Shown in pieces: positions 1 through 4,932 of a DNA stretch of 5,545 bases; the stretch's first letter is position 1, and each line of letters begins with the position of its first letter. Below the pieces are notes generated by a model, which saw only the letters and a program-made list of their open reading frames with translations, made no database searches and was not told the origin of the DNA. The stretch is taken from positions 1 through 5,545 of the forward strand of contig DATBWU010000215.1 in assembly GCA_036514635.1 (NCBI GenBank). Direction: 5' to 3'. Both the position numbers and the translations under genes were made by a program. This DNA is from DASSFZ01 sp036514635 (lineage in GTDB: Bacteria; Chloroflexota; Anaerolineae; Fen-1058).

Positions 1-141
1 GAGACTGTCTTAAAACTCTCTGGTGATGTCATTCTGAGCGAGCGTAGCGAGCGAAGAATCTCGTTTTTCGGCGCAAACATGGAGATTCTTCGGCGCTTCG
101 CGCCTCAGAATGACGGCGAAATGGACTTTTAAGACGCTCTC
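1..141. repeat. Nested palindromic (MITE-like) element downstream of the operon
   Basis: Outer inverted repeats: 1-18 and 124-141 match at 15 of 18 positions, sharing GAGA and GTCTTAAAA. Inner inverted repeats: 28-62 and 82-114 share perfect ends, GTCATTCTGAG and GAAGAATCTC, with differing centres. The left centre has GCGAGCG twice (GCGAGCGTAGCGAGCG). The right centre forms its own hairpin, GGCGC (92-96) with GCGCC (100-104). The whole can fold into one long stem. No ORF of note lies inside. The CATTCTGAGCG...GAAGAATCTC wording is, from memory, a widespread dispersed repeat in environmental bacteria. The left edge touches the window border, so the element may extend further. Bases 142-177, to its right, show nothing. 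Confidence 0.65.
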
Positions 142-177
142 AAAGAGACCGCACGCGAACTGACGCAGGCCAAAACG

Positions 178-213
178 TGAAGCGCAAAACGTAATTACGT
201 TTTACGTTTTACA
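178..213. repeat. ACGTTTT repeat string with an 18-bp palindrome over the dppF stop
   Basis: AAAACGTAATTACGTTTT (186-203) is a perfect palindrome, giving a 7-bp stem with an AATT loop. It is followed by a second ACGTTTT unit (204-210 region) and preceded by a related AACGTGAAGCGCAAAACG. The dppF stop codon (195-197) lies in its centre. On the minus strand the stem ends in TTTT and then GCGC, so termination could be weak at best. Similar TTACGTTTTACGTTTTAC strings recur in environmental bacterial genomes as far as I remember. Confidence 0.5.
186..203 (-). terminator. Possible weak terminator after the operon
   Basis: This is the AT-rich palindrome spanning the dppF stop codon, ending in four T residues on the minus strand. 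The stem is short and contains few GC pairs, so intrinsic termination is doubtful. The stronger palindrome at 28-114 could serve instead, but it has no following T run on the minus strand. Confidence 0.2.
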
Positions 214-1238
214 TTACCCGGCTGTCTCAGATGACACGCCACCCAATGACCGCCGCCCAGATCGAGGAGCGGCGGTTCGATTTGCGAGCATACGTCGATC
301 GCGATAGGGCAGCGCGGATGGAAGCGGCAGCCGCTCGGCGGATTGATCGGGTTTGGAATCTCGCCTTGCGGCATCGGCTGCGTGCGACGCTTGTGTGGAT
401 TGGGGACCGGCACAGCCGCCAGCAGCGCTTCGGTGTAAGGGTGCTGCGGGTTGGCGTACACGGCTCGCAAGTCGCCCACTTCCACCAGTTTGCCCAGATA
501 CATGATCCCGATCCGGTCGCAGATATACTTGGCCGTCGCCAGATCGTGAGTGATGAACAGGTAGGTCAACTGCAGCTCGTCTTTGAGGCGGATCATCAAG
601 TCGAGCAGCAAGGCACGCACGGAGACATCCGCCATGGCGATTGGCTCGTCGGCCAACACCAGATCGGGCGTGGTCACCAGCGCCCGCGCGATCACCGCGC
701 GTTGCTGCTGCCCGCCGCTGAGCTGATGCGGAAACTTGTCGTAGAACTGCTGCGGCGGCGCCAGCCCGACGCGATCCAGGATGCGATACACCATCTCGCG
801 CTGCTGTTTCGGATCGGAGGTGATGTGAATTCGCACCGGATGCCCGATTGCTGCGCCGATGCTCATGCGCGGGTTGAGCGCGGCGTGAGGGTCTTGAAAG
901 ATGACCTGCATTCGGCGACGCTCGTGCCGCAACTGCTCTGCGTTGAGTGTGGACAGGTCCACCCCATCCAATCGAACCGTTCCGGAGGTCGGCTCGATCA
1001 ACCCGATGACCAGCCGGCCGGTCGTGGTCTTGCCGCTACCACTCTCGCCAGCCAGGCCGAACACTTCGCCCCGGCGAATTTCAAAAGAAATACCGTCCAC
1101 CGCGCGCACGTAATCGGCGTGACCGCTCAACAGCCGATCGAGGAATCCTTTTTGCACCGGGAACCATTTCTTCAGGTCTTTCACCTCGACCAGGTTCTCC
1201 TGGCCGTCGCTCGAACGCGGCCTGGATTGATCGTTCAT
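195..1238 (-). CDS. dppF: DppF/OppF-like ABC transporter ATPase
   Basis: This 347-residue second nucleotide-binding subunit is the distal gene of the operon. Motifs are Walker A GESGSGKTT (64-72), Q-loop Q115 in IFQDPHAALNPRM, signature LSGGQQQR (173-180), Walker B LVLADE (193-198) and the H-switch H231 in FITHDLA. The D-loop region, usually DEPVSALDVS, reads DEPIAMADVS (197-206): the catalytic E198 and the D-loop aspartate D204 are kept, but the SAL before it is changed to AMA. The C-terminal extension has HPYTEALLAAVP (266-277) and PPSGCRFHPRCP (300-311), with cysteines C304, C310, C317 and C335 (Cx5Cx6Cx17C), as in [4Fe-4S]-bearing Dpp/Opp ATPases. The start codon overlaps the dppD stop (ATGA) and has a good Shine-Dalgarno sequence. 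The last residues (VKRKT) and the TAA stop are written by an AT-rich repeat, so the natural C-terminus may have been altered. Confidence 0.95.
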   Translation of the reverse strand: MNDQSRPRSSDGQENLVEVKDLKKWFPVQKGFLDRLLSGHADYVRAVDGISFEIRRGEVFGLAGESGSGKTTTGRLVIGLIEPTSGTVRLDGVDLSTLNAEQLRHERRRMQVIFQDPHAALNPRMSIGAAIGHPVRIHITSDPKQQREMVYRILDRVGLAPPQQFYDKFPHQLSGGQQQRAVIARALVTTPDLVLADEPIAMADVSVRALLLDLMIRLKDELQLTYLFITHDLATAKYICDRIGIMYLGKLVEVGDLRAVYANPQHPYTEALLAAVPVPNPHKRRTQPMPQGEIPNPINPPSGCRFHPRCPIAIDVCSQIEPPLLDLGGGHWVACHLRQPGNVKRKT

Positions 1239-2257
1239 GCGGTCTCCCTGGCCGCCGGCGCGTCTTTCTCCGGGTGATCTTGATAGAGCCAGCAGTGCAC
1301 CAGATGATCGGGGGCGGCTTCCTGAAACGCGGGTTCGATCCGGGAGCAGATGGGCATGGCAAACGGGCAGCGCGGGTGGAATCGACAGCCGGAAGGCGGG
1401 CGGGCCAGGTTGGGCGGCTCACCGGCCATCTTGTACAGTTCTTCGCGCTCGTCCAGTTTGATGTTCGGCACGGACTGCAACAGGCCCTGCGTGTACGGAT
1501 GCAAAGGCTTATCGAACACGGTGTACACCGAGCCGATCTCGACCATGCGACCGGCGTACATCACCGCCACTCGATCGGCCAGTTCGGCCACCAGGGCGAT
1601 GTTGTGCGTAATCGCCAGAATCGTCACGCCGAACTCATCGCGAATCTCGCGCAGTTGATCGAGCAGTTTGGCTTCGACGATCACATCGAGCGAGGTGGTC
1701 GCTTCATCGGCGATGATCAGGTTGGCGTTGAGCACCAGTCCCAGCCCGATCATCACTCGTTGCCGCATCCCGCCGGACAACTGGTGGGGATAGTCGGCCA
1801 GGCGGCGGCTCTGAATGCCCAACCGCTCGACCAGCTTGCGCGTCCGCTCCAGTGCCGACGATTTGGTTGTCGCCGGCTCGTGAACCTGAATCGCTTCGAC
1901 GAGATGCTCGTCCACGCGCTGCACCGGGTTGAGTGAGGTCATCGGGTCCTGAAAGATCATGCTGGTGCGCCGGCCTCGGAAATCGCGCAAGCGGCCCGGG
2001 CTGAACGTCATCAGGTCTTCGCCGTCGAAAATAATCTGGCCGCTGATCTGGGCGCTCGGGGTCAACATGCGCATCAACGCCTTGCCCAGTGTGCTCTTGC
2101 CGCAGCCGCTTTCGCCGACCAGGCCCAGAATCTCGCCACGGTAAATGTCGAAGGAGACCCGATCCACCGCGTTCAGCGGGCCTTGCCGGGTGTGGTAGTG
2201 AACCGACAGGTCGCGAACCTGAACCAACACCTGCTTTTCATCGGAATCGCCGTTCAT
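1235..2257 (-). CDS. dppD: DppD/OppD-like ABC transporter ATPase
   Basis: This 340-residue cytoplasmic nucleotide-binding subunit powers the importer as a heterodimer with the DppF-like protein. Visible motifs are Walker A GESGCGKST (48-56), Q-loop Q103 in IFQDPMTSLNP, signature LSGGMRQR (160-167), Walker B LIIADE (180-185) followed by ATTSLD, and the H-switch H218 in AITHN. The usual DEPTT(A/S)LD reads DEATTSLD, and the usual THD reads THN; both are mild departures that leave the catalytic E185 and H218 in place. The C-terminal oligopeptide-type extension includes HPYTQGLLQSVP (253-264) and PPSGCRFHPRCP (287-298), with cysteines C291, C297, C304 and C322 in a Cx5Cx6Cx17C array. In solved Dpp/Opp transporters this array carries a [4Fe-4S] cluster. 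The start is the ATG 4 bases after dppC, and the stop overlaps the dppF start. Confidence 0.96.
   Translation of the reverse strand: MNGDSDEKQVLVQVRDLSVHYHTRQGPLNAVDRVSFDIYRGEILGLVGESGCGKSTLGKALMRMLTPSAQISGQIIFDGEDLMTFSPGRLRDFRGRRTSMIFQDPMTSLNPVQRVDEHLVEAIQVHEPATTKSSALERTRKLVERLGIQSRRLADYPHQLSGGMRQRVMIGLGLVLNANLIIADEATTSLDVIVEAKLLDQLREIRDEFGVTILAITHNIALVAELADRVAVMYAGRMVEIGSVYTVFDKPLHPYTQGLLQSVPNIKLDEREELYKMAGEPPNLARPPSGCRFHPRCPFAMPICSRIEPAFQEAAPDHLVHCWLYQDHPEKDAPAARETA
1243..1249 (-). promoter_or_regulatory. Ribosome binding site of dppF
   Basis: The minus strand reads AGGGAGA four bases before the ATG at 1236-1238, a good Shine-Dalgarno sequence within the dppD coding end. It supports this start and the reading of the ATGA overlap (1235-1238) as translational coupling. 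Confidence 0.65.
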
Positions 2258-2261
2258 CGCG

Positions 2262-3536
2262 CTATAACTCCGCCAGCCGAGGATTGAGAATCTCGGACAG
2301 GCTCTCGCCCAACATGCTGAAGGCCAGCGTGACCAGGCTGACCATCAGGCCGGGGAACGTAATCAGCCACCAGGCCCGGCGCAGATAATCCTGGCCGCGC
2401 GCGAGATCGATGCCCCAGTCGGGCGTGTCCGGCGGCAGGCCCAAGCCCAGGAAGCTCAGGCCGGCTTCGGTCAAGATGGCGTCGGCTACGTTCACCGAAA
2501 AGATAATTACCACCGACGGGATGACGTTGGGAAAAATGTAGTGCCGCAAGATGTCGCTGCGTGTCGCGCCCAGGCTGCGCGCCGCCTCCACGTAGAGCTG
2601 TTCTTTGACGGAGAGTGTCTGGCCGCGCACAATACGAAAATAAGTCGGGATGTACAGCACGGCAATCGCCACGATGATGTTACCAATACCCGGCCCGAGC
2701 ACGGCGGCGATGGCAATCGCCAGGATCAATCCGGGGAAGGAGTACAGGCTGTCCATCAACAGAGTCAAGACCCGATCCGGCCAGCCGCCCACGAAGCCGC
2801 TGATCAGTCCAAGCGGCACGCCCAGCACCACGGCCACAATCGCCGAGCTGAGACCGACGATCAGCGCGATGCGCGTGCCCCAGATGATGCGGCTGAACAC
2901 GTCTTGCCCGATCTGGTTGGTGCCGAAGATGAAGCCGCTGTTGCCTGTCTCTCGAATCTGCGTCGAAATCTCCAAATCCTCGTATTGAGCGAGCCGTCCC
3001 TCGACGGCGGTGCGCGTCTCCACGATCCCATCGACCTGGCTCGCCGCCAGCGCCTTCAGCGCCTCGTCCAGCGTCTCAAAACGCCGTGGGCGAGGCGCAT
3101 AGGTCACAGCCGATCCTGATGCGATGGCCTCGGCGGTCAGTTCGGTGGTGCGCTCGCGCAGCGCCTGGCTGGCCGGGCTGCCCAGCACGAAGCCAATGGT
3201 GTTCGCTGACGTGGCGATCTGGCGCAGGTCTGTCACGCCATCGGCCTTGCGCGTGACCAGGACATAGCCCACGGGCACCTGACCGGGAGCCAAGAGCGAA
3301 GGTCCGACCTCGGCCTTAGGATCGTAGGGAGCAAACGCCTGAGGGAAAACCGCCACTACGACAAACACCGCCAGCATCACGGCGCTGATCGCCACAAACC
3401 ACCAGTCTGCGCCGTACCATTTACGAGCGCGCCAGGTCTGGCGCAAAATACGCCGGGCAAATCCGGCGCGGTCCAACTCCTCTTGCCAGGTCGGCTCAGG
3501 GGGTCGTTCGTCTTGCTTGAGGTCTACAAGGCTCAT
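2262..3536 (-). CDS. dppC: DppC/OppC-like ABC transporter permease with an inserted extracytoplasmic domain
   Basis: This is the second channel subunit of the importer. The N-terminus is cytoplasmic; TM1 spans about 46-66 and ends in FAPYDPKAE (68-76), as in DppC proteins. The next family landmark, FGTNQIGQDVFSR (204-216), normally follows within about 15-25 residues but here comes after roughly 114 extra residues. The remaining membrane segments lie around 222-248, 258-281, 284-300, 336-356 and 388-410. The coupling loop is YVEAARSLGATRSDILRHYIFP (315-336), split here as EAA at 317-319, G323 and FP at 335-336, so the ATPase contact is intact. GLSFLGLGLPPDTPDWG (359-375) is also typical. The length of 424 compares with about 280-310 usually. 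The ATG at 3534-3536 is the only reasonable start: an in-frame TAG lies 18 bases upstream and the next methionine is inside TM1. No clear Shine-Dalgarno sequence was seen. dppD begins 4 bases after its stop. Confidence 0.95.
   Translation of the reverse strand: MSLVDLKQDERPPEPTWQEELDRAGFARRILRQTWRARKWYGADWWFVAISAVMLAVFVVVAVFPQAFAPYDPKAEVGPSLLAPGQVPVGYVLVTRKADGVTDLRQIATSANTIGFVLGSPASQALRERTTELTAEAIASGSAVTYAPRPRRFETLDEALKALAASQVDGIVETRTAVEGRLAQYEDLEISTQIRETGNSGFIFGTNQIGQDVFSRIIWGTRIALIVGLSSAIVAVVLGVPLGLISGFVGGWPDRVLTLLMDSLYSFPGLILAIAIAAVLGPGIGNIIVAIAVLYIPTYFRIVRGQTLSVKEQLYVEAARSLGATRSDILRHYIFPNVIPSVVIIFSVNVADAILTEAGLSFLGLGLPPDTPDWGIDLARGQDYLRRAWWLITFPGLMVSLVTLAFSMLGESLSEILNPRLAEL
2268..2271 (-). 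promoter_or_regulatory. Possible ribosome binding site of dppD
   Basis: GGAG on the minus strand, inside the last codons of dppC, lies 10 bases before the dppD ATG at 2255-2257. The spacing is slightly long. Its position, with a 4-base intergenic gap, suggests translational coupling to dppC. Confidence 0.4.
2940..3281 (-). other. Inserted domain in DppC, resembling lobe 2 of a type II binding protein
   Basis: Residues about 86-199 of the permease lie between TM1 and the conserved GTN..GQDVFSR segment, hence on the extracytoplasmic side. The order of elements matches the second lobe of SBP_bac_3-type proteins: a strand YVLVTRK (91-97), corresponding to the common 'LLVRK' strand; a short helix VTDLRQI (101-107), like 'IKSLEDL'; a strand plus glycine turn TIGFVLGSPASQALRE (113-128), like 'KVGVQxGSTAEExL'; YAPRPRRFETLDEALKAL (146-163), like the 'YDSxxEALQAL' helix; and VDGIVETRTAV (168-178), like 'VDAVVADxxxx'. 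There are no hydrophobic membrane stretches or cysteines. The assignment is by pattern recognition only. Both fold and function (docking, gating, or vestigial) are inferred. Confidence 0.6.
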
Positions 3537-3566
3537 TCGGCATAGTCTCGACTAATACCCTAGAGC

Positions 3567-3660
3567 GAATTCCCTTTCGGTTTACGCCATGGCGCCCGCC
3601 GGATGAATAATCCGGCGGCGGATTGCTCATCCGCCACAAGCGTAAATGCAAGTGGAATTC
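3567..3660. repeat. Nested palindromic element (94 bp) with GAATTCC/GGAATTC ends
   Basis: Terminal inverted repeats of 21 bases (3567-3587 and 3640-3660) match at 16 of 21 positions, with perfect 7-base blocks at each end of the arm (GAATTCC and TTTACGC). Inside them GGCG (3591-3594) can pair with CGCC (3632-3635). The core carries two alternative hairpins: CCGCCGGAT (3596-3604) with 3610-3618, a perfect 9 bp with a 5-base loop, and GGCGGAT (3617-3623) with 3629-3635, a perfect 7 bp with a 5-base loop. The element encodes nothing plausible. The architecture resembles a small REP- or MITE-like palindromic unit, or a structured RNA segment in the operon transcript. Confidence 0.6.
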
Positions 3661-3672
3661 ATCAGGATAGAC

Positions 3673-3690
3673 GCCCGCGCGGACGCGGGC
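3673..3690. repeat. Short GC-rich hairpin
   Basis: GCCCGCG (3673-3679) pairs perfectly with CGCGGGC (3684-3690) around a 4-base loop. No T run follows on either strand, so it is not called a terminator. It sits between the two larger repeats in the dppB-dppC gap. Confidence 0.5.
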
Positions 3691-3743
3691 TTGGAGCAGC
3701 AAAAAGCGCAAGTTGTGACCGCGCGCAGTAGATTAGAGTTTAT

Positions 3744-3808
3744 TCGCCGCAAAGAGCGCAGAGAAAAACCTGAGACTTCTTTGCGTTCTTCGCGCCTTCG
3801 CGGTTCAA
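3744..3808. repeat. Imperfect inverted repeat, CCGCGAAGGCGCGAAG type
   Basis: The left arm (3744-3767) reads TCGCCGCAAAGAGCGCAGAG then an A run. The right arm (3776-3808), read on the minus strand, gives AACCGCGAAGGCGCGAAGAA then CGCAAAG. The arms are related imperfect complements flanking a short centre. I recognise this wording from memory as a type of dispersed intergenic repeat found in GC-rich environmental bacteria. Copy number cannot be seen here, since the window holds only one copy. Confidence 0.5.
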
Positions 3809-3831
3809 TTCCCGCCCAAGCCGGGATGGCT

Positions 3832-4854
3832 CTAATATCGAATGCGCGGATCGATGAAGGCGTACAGCACATCCATCACCAATGTGATCACCGCAACCAG
3901 CAAAGCAAACACGGAAATAACGGCCTGCACGGCAGCGTAATCACGGAGTTCAATGCGCTCCACCAGGTAACGTCCCATACCCGCCCAGGAGAACGTGGTT
4001 TCGGTCAGCACCGCTCCAGCCAGGAGAATGGCGAACTGAAGCCCGATGAGGGTGAGGATCGGGATAAAGGTGTTGCGCAGCGCATGGCGATACGTGAGAT
4101 TGCGTTCCGGCACGCCGCGCGCACGGCCCGCCGTGACGTAGTCTTCCTGCAAGGCTTCGATCATGTTGACACGCGTGAGGCGGATGAACACGCCGCATAA
4201 GGCCAACCCCAGCGTGAGCGATGGAAGGATCAAGTGATGGAGCACGCTGCCCAGCGCCGCCCAGTTGCCGCTGAGGATCGAGTCGACGATCAGGAGATTC
4301 GTGCGCCGCTCCAGCGTGAGCGAAACCTGCGCATCGATCCGGCCCGCCACGGGAGTCACTCCCAGGCCCACGCTGAAAATGATGATGAACATGAGTCCCA
4401 GCCAGAAAATGGGCACCGAATAGATCGTGATGCTGAACAGCCGCAGGCCGTAGTCGGCCGCTTTCTTGCGCCGCTGGGCCGCATATGCTCCACTCAACAC
4501 GCCAAACACCGAGGCAAAGAGCATCGACGGGACGGACAGTTCGATCGTAGCCGGCAGCACTTCAGATAGCTCATCGCGGATGGGCCGGTTGCCACCGATC
4601 ATCGAGTTGCCAAAGTCGAGCCGGATCATGCGCCACACGAAATCGAAATACTGAACGAGCAATGGCTGATCAAGCCCCAACTGCTGCCGGAAAATCTCGC
4701 GCTGCTCCTCGGTCACGCGCGGCCCGACGGTGGAGGTGATGGGATCGCCGGGCAGCACGCGCATGACGAAAAACACCATCGTCGCCAGAATGAGCACCAT
4801 GGGAATGGTGAGCAGCAGGCGCGTGATCAGGAAGTTGCGTAAAGAGGCGCTCAT
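3832..4854 (-). CDS. dppB: DppB/OppB-like ABC transporter permease
   Basis: This 340-residue integral membrane protein is one half of the translocation channel of a peptide/nickel-type importer, close to the family's usual 305-340 residues. TM1 spans about residues 9-31, followed by the hallmark RVLPGDP (32-38) and an extracytoplasmic segment containing LGLDQPLLVQYFDF (59-72). Five further hydrophobic segments lie around 105-125, 140-163, 207-227, 264-285 and 308-334. The cytoplasmic coupling (EAA-type) loop is seen as DYVTAGRARGV (238-248) followed by RHALRNTFIP (256-265), which is how DppB proteins contact the ATPases. The C-terminus, AFIDPRIRY, is family-typical. The ATG at 4852-4854 places TM1 at the correct distance from the N-terminus; no clear Shine-Dalgarno sequence precedes it. 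The gene follows the binding-protein gene by 78 bases and precedes dppC by an unusually long repeat-filled gap. The family is certain; the ligand is not. Confidence 0.95.
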   Translation of the reverse strand: MSASLRNFLITRLLLTIPMVLILATMVFFVMRVLPGDPITSTVGPRVTEEQREIFRQQLGLDQPLLVQYFDFVWRMIRLDFGNSMIGGNRPIRDELSEVLPATIELSVPSMLFASVFGVLSGAYAAQRRKKAADYGLRLFSITIYSVPIFWLGLMFIIIFSVGLGVTPVAGRIDAQVSLTLERRTNLLIVDSILSGNWAALGSVLHHLILPSLTLGLALCGVFIRLTRVNMIEALQEDYVTAGRARGVPERNLTYRHALRNTFIPILTLIGLQFAILLAGAVLTETTFSWAGMGRYLVERIELRDYAAVQAVISVFALLVAVITLVMDVLYAFIDPRIRY

Positions 4855-4871
4855 AAGGCGAACGATTAAGG

Positions 4872-4903
4872 GGATAGGGGCGAGGAAACCCTCGCCCCTA
4901 TCC
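4872..4903 (-). promoter_or_regulatory. Perfect 14-bp intercistronic hairpin between binding protein and dppB
   Basis: Positions 4872-4885 pair without mismatch with 4890-4903, leaving a 4-base loop. The hairpin lies 29 bases after the binding-protein stop codon and 17 bases before the dppB start. Neither strand shows a T run after the stem, so it is not a classic intrinsic terminator. In binding-protein-dependent transport operons, such stems commonly protect the upstream message and let the binding protein be made in excess over the membrane subunits. That role is inferred from position here. Confidence 0.6.
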
Positions 4904-4932
4904 GGTCACTTCATGGCGTCACGGAACGGAAG

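Larger units (their letters stand above)
3537..3831. other. 295-base intra-operon gap filled with inverted repeats
   Basis: This non-coding stretch separates dppB from dppC, whereas the next two junctions are +4 and -4 bases. From right to left it contains an imperfect inverted repeat (3744-3808), a short GC hairpin (3673-3690) and a nested palindromic element (3567-3660). Small ORFs can be drawn across it on both strands, but they are low-complexity translations of the repeats or run into neighbouring genes in the wrong frame, so I call none. No convincing -35/-10 pair was found upstream of dppC. The stretch looks like accumulated repeat elements inside an operon. Confidence 0.7.

Noticed and set aside
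231..1277. Long antisense ORF (348 codons, + strand) opposite dppF
   Set aside because: It is the shadow of a GC-rich gene. Its translation is rich in R, H, Q and D without any recognisable domain, whereas the minus strand encodes all ABC ATPase motifs in order.
1274..1936. Antisense ORF (220 codons, + strand) opposite dppD
   Set aside because: Same reason: low-complexity His/Arg/Gln-rich translation opposite an intact DppD.
2541..3119. Antisense ORF (192 codons, + strand) opposite dppC
   Set aside because: The composition is that of a complementary-strand shadow, and dppC is convincing in frame, including through the inserted block.
2940..3281. The dppC insert as an assembly chimera or frameshifted region
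   Set aside because: The frame is continuous through both edges, base composition matches the flanks, and the inserted residues form a coherent alternating strand/helix pattern.
3673..3690. GC hairpin as an intrinsic terminator inside the operon
   Set aside because: No T run follows on either strand, and terminating here would silence dppC, dppD and dppF.
3537..3831. CRISPR array in the repeat-filled gap
   Set aside because: The repeats are inverted, different from one another and not regularly spaced; there are no spacer-like units.
3496..3872. Small minus-strand ORFs (71 and 81 codons) covering the dppB-dppC gap
   Set aside because: They are translations of the inverted repeats, overlap the ends of dppB or dppC in other frames, and lack ribosome binding sites and recognisable motifs.
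3646..4200. + strand ORF starting in the dppB-dppC gap and running into dppB
   Set aside because: Its first part translates repeats and the rest is antisense to the conserved end of dppB; no domain was seen.
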